Shown: one piece after another, positions 1 to 3,796 of the stretch
How positions within the stretch are numbered: the first letter of the stretch is position 1
Layout of the letters: the number at the start of each line of letters is the position of its first letter
Assembly (NCBI GenBank): GCA_023400335.1
Contig: JAEXFF010000259.1
Span: 1-6,152, forward strand
DNA length: 6,152 bases
Reading direction: 5' to 3'
Origin: Bacteroidota bacterium
GTDB taxonomy: Bacteria > Bacteroidota > Bacteroidia > Bacteroidales > Marinifilaceae
The notes under the pieces: model-generated
What the model was told of the DNA's origin: nothing
Seen by the model: only the letters and a program-made list of their open reading frames with translations
The model's database searches: none
Translations under genes and position numbers: made by a program

Positions 1-59
1 TTGAGGCAATGAGAAGGATACAGCGAAATAATGCCTCCTTTCCCTATATTCATCCGTAT

Positions 60-92
60 TTTGCTACTTTAAGCGAATTCTTAATATATTTG
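60..92 (+). promoter_or_regulatory. recQ: Predicted Bacteroidota-type promoter of recQ
   Basis: A TATATTTG box at 85-92 matches the Bacteroidota -7 consensus TAnnTTTG. A TTTG at 60-63 lies 21 bases upstream, which fits the -33 element. Transcription would start near 98-100, leaving a short leader with the purine-rich AGAAGAGGG (100-108) just before the ATG at 114. The placement also argues against translation from the upstream in-frame ATG at base 9, which lies before the promoter. The call rests on consensus matching by eye. Confidence 0.6.
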
Positions 93-113
93 TGGGGTAG
101 AAGAGGGTTTATC

Positions 114-2033
114 ATGAGGGATATAAAAGACATCTTGAAGCAGTATTGGGGATACGGGGATTTTCGTTCTTTGCAGGAGGAAATCATCCGGTCTGTAATT
201 TCCGGAAAGGATACACTGGCTCTGATGCCAACCGGAGGGGGAAAATCCCTTACTTACCAGGTGGCAGCATTGGCAAAGGAAGGTTTGTGCGTCGTTATCA
301 CTCCTTTAATTGCTTTGATGAAAGATCAGGTTGAAGATCTGAAAGGGCGGGGTATTGAGGCAGAAGCAGTATATACGGGTATGCCCCGTGAACAAATAGA
401 GTCTGTCCTCAATAAATGTATTTGTGCCAAAATCAAATTTCTCTATATTTCTCCTGAACGTTTGGCGTCCGAAAAGTTCCGGATTCGTTTGGGACAAATG
501 AAAATATGTCTGTTCGCTGTGGACGAAGCCCATTGTATTTCCCAATGGGGGTATGATTTCCGGCCTACCTATCTCCGGATAGCAGAAATCCGTACTTTTT
601 TCCCCGGAGCGCCGGTCTTGGCATTGACGGCAACAGCTACCCCAGCTGTGACAAAAGACATTCAAAAACAATTGAAATTTACGGCTCCTCACGTTTTATC
701 TAAAAGTTTCCGAAGGGAGAATATTGCATACGTCGTCCGGAAAGCAGATGATAAATTGGGAGAATTGCTTCATATTTTGCAGAAATTATCTGGCAGTGCG
801 ATCGTATACACCCGCAAAAGAGAAACTGCCGAACAATTGGCAAATTTTTTAAATGGAAACAAAGTAAAGGCGGATTTCTATCATGCAGGTTTAGATACTC
901 AGCAGAGGGAAAAGAAACAGGAAAGGTGGAAACAGGATGAAGTCCCGGTAATGGTGGCAACAAATGCTTTCGGGATGGGTATCGATAAACCGGATGTACG
1001 CGTGGTCATTCACTTTGATATACCGGATAGTTTGGAAGCTTATTTTCAGGAAGCCGGACGTGCCGGGCGGGATGGGAAAAAAGCTTATGCCGTATTGCTT
1101 TGCAATCAGGCTGCTGTGACAGCCTTGAAAACGAGAATTACAAAAGATTTTCCGGAAAAAAAATACATAAAGCAGGTATATGAATGCCTGGGAAATTATT
1201 TTCAGATAGCGGAAGGCAGTGGACAGGGGTATGCTTTCGAGTTTGACGAAGGGGTATTTGTAAAAAATTTTGGATTGGATTATGCCCGTACTCTTTCTGC
1301 TATCGGTATTCTTCAGGTAGGAGGTTATATAGAATGCACGACTGCTATCAATTCCCGTTCCCGCATCTGTTTTTTAATTACACGGGAAAAGTTAAACGAA
1401 TTTATTCCGGAAAATGAATGGGAAGAAAAGTTGTTGATTATACTTATGCGTAAATATCCGGGGATTTTTACCCAATATGTTTATATCACCGAAACTTCCC
1501 TTGCCGGGGAAATCGGGATAAAGAGGGTAAAAGCTTATGATACTTTACTGGCTTTAGCCAAAAAGAAGATTGTCAGTTATATTCCGGGAAACGACCGGCC
1601 TTATATTATATATCACCAGCCCCGTTTGCCTTTATCTTATCTCCAGCTATCCCGTCAAGCCTATGAAGACCGGAGGCAAGCCTATGCCGAAAAAATAAAT
1701 GCCGTCGTAAATTATGTGGAGGAAAAGGAAGAATGCCGGCAATTATTACTGATGAACTATTTCGGTCAGCATGAAAAAGAAGTTTGCGGAAGTTGTGATA
1801 TCTGCCTGAGCCGAAGGAAAAAGAAAAATTTGCCGGACAGGAAGAAAATAAAAGAAGGCATTTTGCTTTTGTTGGAAGAAAAGGATTGGAATATAAAAGA
1901 ATTACTGTATCAGTTTGAGGAGGATGAAAGGGAAAAGGCAATAGCCGGATTGAGGGAATTACTGGATGAAGATTTTATTTTCTATAAACAATCTACACTT
2001 TTGGCTTTACGAAAAAAGGAAGGGATTGAATAA
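114..2033 (+). CDS. recQ: RecQ-family ATP-dependent DNA helicase
   Basis: A 3'-5' superfamily 2 DNA helicase acting in recombination and repair at broken or stalled DNA. With the start at 114 it has 639 residues. The helicase core is intact: motif 0 with FRSLQ near 17-21, Walker A TGGGKS at 40-45, DEAH at 137-140 followed by CISQWGYDFRP, TATATP at 172-177, FGMGID at 286-291, and motif VI QEAGRAGRDG at 312-321. Four zinc-ligand cysteines (541, 558, 561, 564; spacing x16, x2, x2) match the RecQ zinc site. They lie about 220 residues after motif VI, with an apparently winged-helix-like stretch between, and only a short tail follows, with no recognisable HRDC domain. This order resembles a RecQ paralogue type I know from Bacteroidota rather than E. 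coli RecQ. The ATG at 114 is preferred to the in-frame ATG at 9, because the family begins near MRDIKDILKQYWGY and the promoter lies between the two. The gene ends in tandem TAA stops and converges on the que operon. Confidence 0.95.
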   Translation: MRDIKDILKQYWGYGDFRSLQEEIIRSVISGKDTLALMPTGGGKSLTYQVAALAKEGLCVVITPLIALMKDQVEDLKGRGIEAEAVYTGMPREQIESVLNKCICAKIKFLYISPERLASEKFRIRLGQMKICLFAVDEAHCISQWGYDFRPTYLRIAEIRTFFPGAPVLALTATATPAVTKDIQKQLKFTAPHVLSKSFRRENIAYVVRKADDKLGELLHILQKLSGSAIVYTRKRETAEQLANFLNGNKVKADFYHAGLDTQQREKKQERWKQDEVPVMVATNAFGMGIDKPDVRVVIHFDIPDSLEAYFQEAGRAGRDGKKAYAVLLCNQAAVTALKTRITKDFPEKKYIKQVYECLGNYFQIAEGSGQGYAFEFDEGVFVKNFGLDYARTLSAIGILQVGGYIECTTAINSRSRICFLITREKLNEFIPENEWEEKLLIILMRKYPGIFTQYVYITETSLAGEIGIKRVKAYDTLLALAKKKIVSYIPGNDRPYIIYHQPRLPLSYLQLSRQAYEDRRQAYAEKINAVVNYVEEKEECRQLLLMNYFGQHEKEVCGSCDICLSRRKKKNLPDRKKIKEGILLLLEEKDWNIKELLYQFEEDEREKAIAGLRELLDEDFIFYKQSTLLALRKKEGIE

Positions 2034-2045
2034 TAAAAATGTTTT

Positions 2046-2299
2046 TTAAACTCCTTCCTTCGGACCCAATAAGGAAAGGGGTAACCGGTTGCAATGCCTC
2101 CAGCCTTTTAGCCGGCAATAACGGAATGTTTCCCGGCTATTGGCTTGTACTCCTGCCGGATTAACCCCAAGGGCAGTAAAAATATATCCGGTTTATGCCA
2201 ATTTTCCAGGCAAGAGAGAAATGCCTGGATTGTTTCCATGTCATCCGCTTTGGTATATACAAATTTCAATTTTAACGATAGGATAGAGGCCGCCTTTTG
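2046..2299 (-). pseudogene. queE: Decayed remnant of queE (7-carboxy-7-deazaguanine synthase), C-terminal part, frameshifted
   Basis: Reading the minus strand directly after queD gives two consecutive frames that together resemble the C-terminal third of QueE. The first frame, open from 2299, contains LKFVYTKADDMETIQAFL and then DIFLLPLG, like the family's LKFV...I.LMP.G segment. The second frame continues with GVNPAGVQANS, then ETFRYCRLKGWRHCNRL and LLGPKEGV before TAA at 2046-2048. This resembles the usual family ending of G[WF]RY..RLHI.LWG.K.GV. The frames meet at a run of four C (2165-2168, GGGG on the minus strand), and one extra G would restore a single frame. The first frame otherwise stops at 2108-2110. 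The N-terminal radical-SAM half with its CxxxCxxC iron-sulfur motif is absent: a TAG at 2300-2302 and the end of queD lie immediately upstream. The position after queC-queD is where queE is often found. The assignment is by remembered family pattern, not by search. The alternative is a chance resemblance in a 280-base intergenic region, which I think unlikely. Confidence 0.72.
2205..2229. repeat. Perfect 8-bp inverted repeat (hairpin), possible recQ terminator
   Basis: TCCAGGCA at 2205-2212 and TGCCTGGA at 2222-2229 are exact reverse complements around a 9-base loop. On the plus strand the stem is followed by ATTGTTTCC, a weak T-rich run. It could therefore end recQ transcripts about 170 bases after the stop codon. 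On the minus strand A residues follow, so it would not work as an intrinsic terminator there. It lies inside the queE remnant. The repeat is certain, the function is not. Confidence 0.4.
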
Positions 2300-2313
2300 C
2301 TAAAGGTAATATA

Positions 2314-2856
2314 TCAGGCGTTCATTAATTTTTCCCACCAGTCTGTCGTTTTCCATTGTTCTGTTATGGCAGGAGAAAAATGAATAGCTGAAATGGGAAA
2401 ATGGACTAAGCGTAAATCCTCCCGGAAGGCTTCCGCATAACCTGTTGCGGTTTCATGAACGCGGACAGAGGCCACTTCTACATTTCCTTCCCCATTTTCG
2501 AAACGGGTATTTTTCAGAATAAGGTCTGTAACATAAAGAAAAAGCAGAGCAAAACCTTCTGCTGAAGGGGAAAGGGGAAATTCTGCCACCCGGCGGTTAA
2601 ATTTATAAATAAAATGTTTCATTTCTGCGGATTCTCCTGCCCAAAGCGAATAAGTATGGTCAAAGCTTTCGATAAACATTTTCACTTTGTCCAGTAACCC
2701 AAAATCCATTACCATACAGGCATGATCCAATTGGTCAGAACGAATAAAAACCTCCACTACATAAGAATGTCCGTGAATGTTTTCCCGGCATTGTTGTGAG
2801 AAACAATGCCGGACGATATGGGCCCCTTCAAATTTGTATAATTTTCGGATAATCAT
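2314..2856 (-). CDS. queD: 6-carboxy-5,6,7,8-tetrahydropterin synthase (QueD/PTPS family)
   Basis: Converts 7,8-dihydroneopterin triphosphate to 6-carboxytetrahydropterin (CPH4) in the cytoplasm, the step before QueE in preQ0 and queuosine synthesis. It has 180 residues, against about 120 for E. coli QueD. Visible family features are FEGAHIVRH (H13 and H17), the zinc-binding HGH at 28-30 with the candidate catalytic Cys23 before it, FDHTYSLW (family Asp-His pair), SPSAEG, and VRVHETATGYAEAF near the catalytic glutamate. Cys23 and the first His of HGH are separated by four residues (CRENIH), while E. coli has three (CGRLH). The longer C-terminus, SLW segment and CRENIH spacing resemble, from memory, the longer QueD of Campylobacter and Helicobacter. 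The start lies 17 bases after the queC stop, in the A-rich spacer TTAAAAAGAAAAAA, so the two genes are almost certainly co-transcribed. The family also includes 6-pyruvoyltetrahydropterin synthases, but the neighbouring queC favours QueD. Confidence 0.9.
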   Translation of the reverse strand: MIIRKLYKFEGAHIVRHCFSQQCRENIHGHSYVVEVFIRSDQLDHACMVMDFGLLDKVKMFIESFDHTYSLWAGESAEMKHFIYKFNRRVAEFPLSPSAEGFALLFLYVTDLILKNTRFENGEGNVEVASVRVHETATGYAEAFREDLRLVHFPISAIHFSPAITEQWKTTDWWEKLMNA

Positions 2857-2873
2857 TTTTTTCTTTTTAAGGT

Positions 2874-3554
2874 TTATTTTTTCAACAGGGGATCCGGTAT
2901 TCCGGCACTGGCGAAAGCTCTGGCTCGTAAAAGGCAGCTATCGCATGTGCCGCAAGGTTTTTCACTTCCCCGGTAACAACTCCACGTCAAACCGAAATCC
3001 ACTCCTAGCTCCATTCCTAACCGGATTTCCTCAGCTTTCGTCATGTGCAGAAAAGGAGCGTGGATGGTAATTCTCCGTTTTTTTTCGGCTCCCAGTACTG
3101 TTCCCAGGTTAATGGCTTCTTCCATTGCTTTTATAAAATCTGCCCGGCAGTCTACATAACCGGAATAATCCGTTTCACTTACCCCGATAAACAAATCGCT
3201 GATATCCAATGCATCGGCATAGGAAGCAGCTACCGAAAGAAAAACCATATTCCGGGCCGGCACATAGGTTGACGGAATATCTTTACGATCTACATTTCCG
3301 TTATCGATTTCCACTTCCGCCCGGGTCAAAGAACAATTTCCCCACTGATTGAGCATTAATTTGACGAATTTGTGTTCTTTTACTCCCGCTGCCCGGGCAA
3401 TCGCTTTGGCACTTTCAATTTCTTTCTCATGCTTTTGCCCGTACTCGAAAGTAAGGGCATATACTTCCCCGAAGCCTTCATTTTTGGCTACGTAAAGGGC
3501 AGTGGAGGAATCTAAACCTCCCGATAATAATACAATTGCTTTTTTCATTTCCAT
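2874..3554 (-). CDS. queC: 7-cyano-7-deazaguanine (preQ0) synthase QueC
   Basis: Converts 7-carboxy-7-deazaguanine to preQ0 using ATP and ammonia, the last step of preQ0 synthesis. The protein has 226 residues, normal for the family. It begins with the PP-loop pyrophosphatase signature SGGLDSST at 11-18. It has FEYGQKHEKE around 37-46, YVPARN at 97-102, and a C-terminal zinc site of Cys193, Cys201, Cys204 and Cys207 in SCYRGSEKPCGTCDSC. Two start codons are possible: ATG at 3554, or the second ATG two codons later at 3548. The second gives the family-typical MKKAIVLLSGG start. The predicted transcription start lies only a few bases upstream of both, so I keep the longer form without strong preference. 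It is the first gene of the queC-queD operon and diverges from nothing: the gene upstream is on the same strand, 242 bases away. Confidence 0.96.
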   Translation of the reverse strand: MEMKKAIVLLSGGLDSSTALYVAKNEGFGEVYALTFEYGQKHEKEIESAKAIARAAGVKEHKFVKLMLNQWGNCSLTRAEVEIDNGNVDRKDIPSTYVPARNMVFLSVAASYADALDISDLFIGVSETDYSGYVDCRADFIKAMEEAINLGTVLGAEKKRRITIHAPFLHMTKAEEIRLGMELGVDFGLTWSCYRGSEKPCGTCDSCLLRARAFASAGIPDPLLKK

Positions 3555-3565
3555 ACTTTAACCAG

Positions 3566-3595
3566 CAAAGATATATCCAATCAGGGCAGAAACAA
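3566..3595 (-). promoter_or_regulatory. queC: Predicted Bacteroidota-type promoter of queC-queD
   Basis: On the minus strand, TATCTTTG (3573 to 3566) matches the -7 consensus TAnnTTTG. A TTG (3595 to 3593) lies exactly 19 bases upstream as the -33 element. Transcription would begin near 3558-3561, giving a very short or nearly absent leader before ATG 3554. Found by eye from the consensus. Confidence 0.6.
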
Positions 3596-3601
3596 TTTCA
3601 G

Positions 3602-3647
3602 CCGGATCTTCCGGACTACTCCCTCTGAGCCGGAGTTTATTTCCGGC
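3602..3647. repeat. Cluster of CCGG-centred inverted repeats upstream of queC
   Basis: Two perfect hairpins lie side by side. GCCGGA (3629-3634) pairs with TCCGGC (3642-3647) across a 7-base loop, and CCGGA (3602-3606) pairs with TCCGG (3610-3614) across a 3-base loop. The arms are interchangeable, since GCCGGA at 3601-3606 can also pair with TCCGGC at 3642-3647, so alternative folds are possible. No T-run follows on either strand. They could be an operator, an attenuator-like leader or simply a product of the high CCGG content of this DNA. Confidence 0.45.
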
Positions 3648-3673
3648 AAAGATAAGGATAAAAACGAAAACAA
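3647..3673 (-). promoter_or_regulatory. Possible second, distal promoter for queC-queD
   Basis: A second TATCTTTG box on the minus strand (3654 to 3647) lies inside CCGGCAAAGATA, nearly identical to CCAGCAAAGATA at the proximal promoter. The nearest TTG (3673 to 3671) is 16 bases upstream, shorter than the usual 19-21. It would give a leader of about 85 bases including one CCGG hairpin. Weak call. Confidence 0.25.
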
Positions 3674-3738
3674 GAGCAGATGGGAGTGAGAAGGTGGTGA
3701 ACAAGGGATTTAAAAGAAAATGAGCGGCGAAAGCGAAA
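3651..3738 (-). terminator. C-rich, G-poor tract: possible Rho-dependent termination region
   Basis: About 71 of 88 bases on the plus strand are purines. On the minus strand, the sense strand of the large gene upstream, the stretch has about 29 C and 7 G by hand count. A long C-rich, G-poor, poorly structured transcript just after a gene is the usual character of a Rho-loading site. It would separate the receiver/PEP-binding gene from queC. No open reading frame of quality lies here. This is inference from composition only. Confidence 0.3.
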
Positions 3739-3750
3739 CCTCGTGTTGTT

Positions 3751-3789
3751 TGATGAGAGTCCGGAATGGCCGGTTCCGGTTTCTCATCA
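3751..3789 (-). terminator. Strong hairpin just after the receiver/PEP-binding gene
   Basis: TGATGAGA (3751-3758) pairs with TCTCATCA (3782-3789), and CCGGAA (3761-3766) pairs with TTCCGG (3774-3779). A two-base internal mismatch separates the two stems, and the loop is 7 bases. The hairpin begins 7 bases after the stop codon at 3797-3799. On the minus strand it is followed by AAACAACACG, so it lacks the U-run of a classical intrinsic terminator. It may protect the 3' end of the transcript or act together with the C-rich tract beyond it. The structure is certain from sequence, its role as terminator is inferred. Confidence 0.5.
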
Positions 3790-3796
3790 TTTTCAC

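Noticed and set aside
9..113. In-frame N-terminal extension of recQ starting at ATG 9
   Set aside because: Its 35 residues do not resemble the RecQ start, and the predicted promoter at 60-92 lies downstream of that ATG.
306..692. Minus-strand 128-residue ORF inside recQ
   Set aside because: It lies wholly within the well-supported helicase domain, so it is an antisense shadow.
2016..2060. AAGGAAGG / CCTTCCTT inverted repeat around the recQ stop as a terminator
   Set aside because: The loop is 29 bases, the stem is purine/pyrimidine low-complexity, and no T-run follows on the plus strand.
2109..2139. TAGCCGG / CCGGCTA inverted repeat as recQ terminator
   Set aside because: A 17-base loop and no T-run. 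CCGG pairings are common by chance in this DNA.
2108..2239. Short minus-strand ORF (ATG at 2239) as a separate small protein
   Set aside because: It is better explained as the first frame of the queE remnant running past the frameshift to a chance stop.
3555..3640. preQ1 riboswitch upstream of queC
   Set aside because: The minus-strand leader has an AGAGG but no matching CCUCU stem or AAAAAACUAA-like tail. The proximal promoter also leaves almost no leader.
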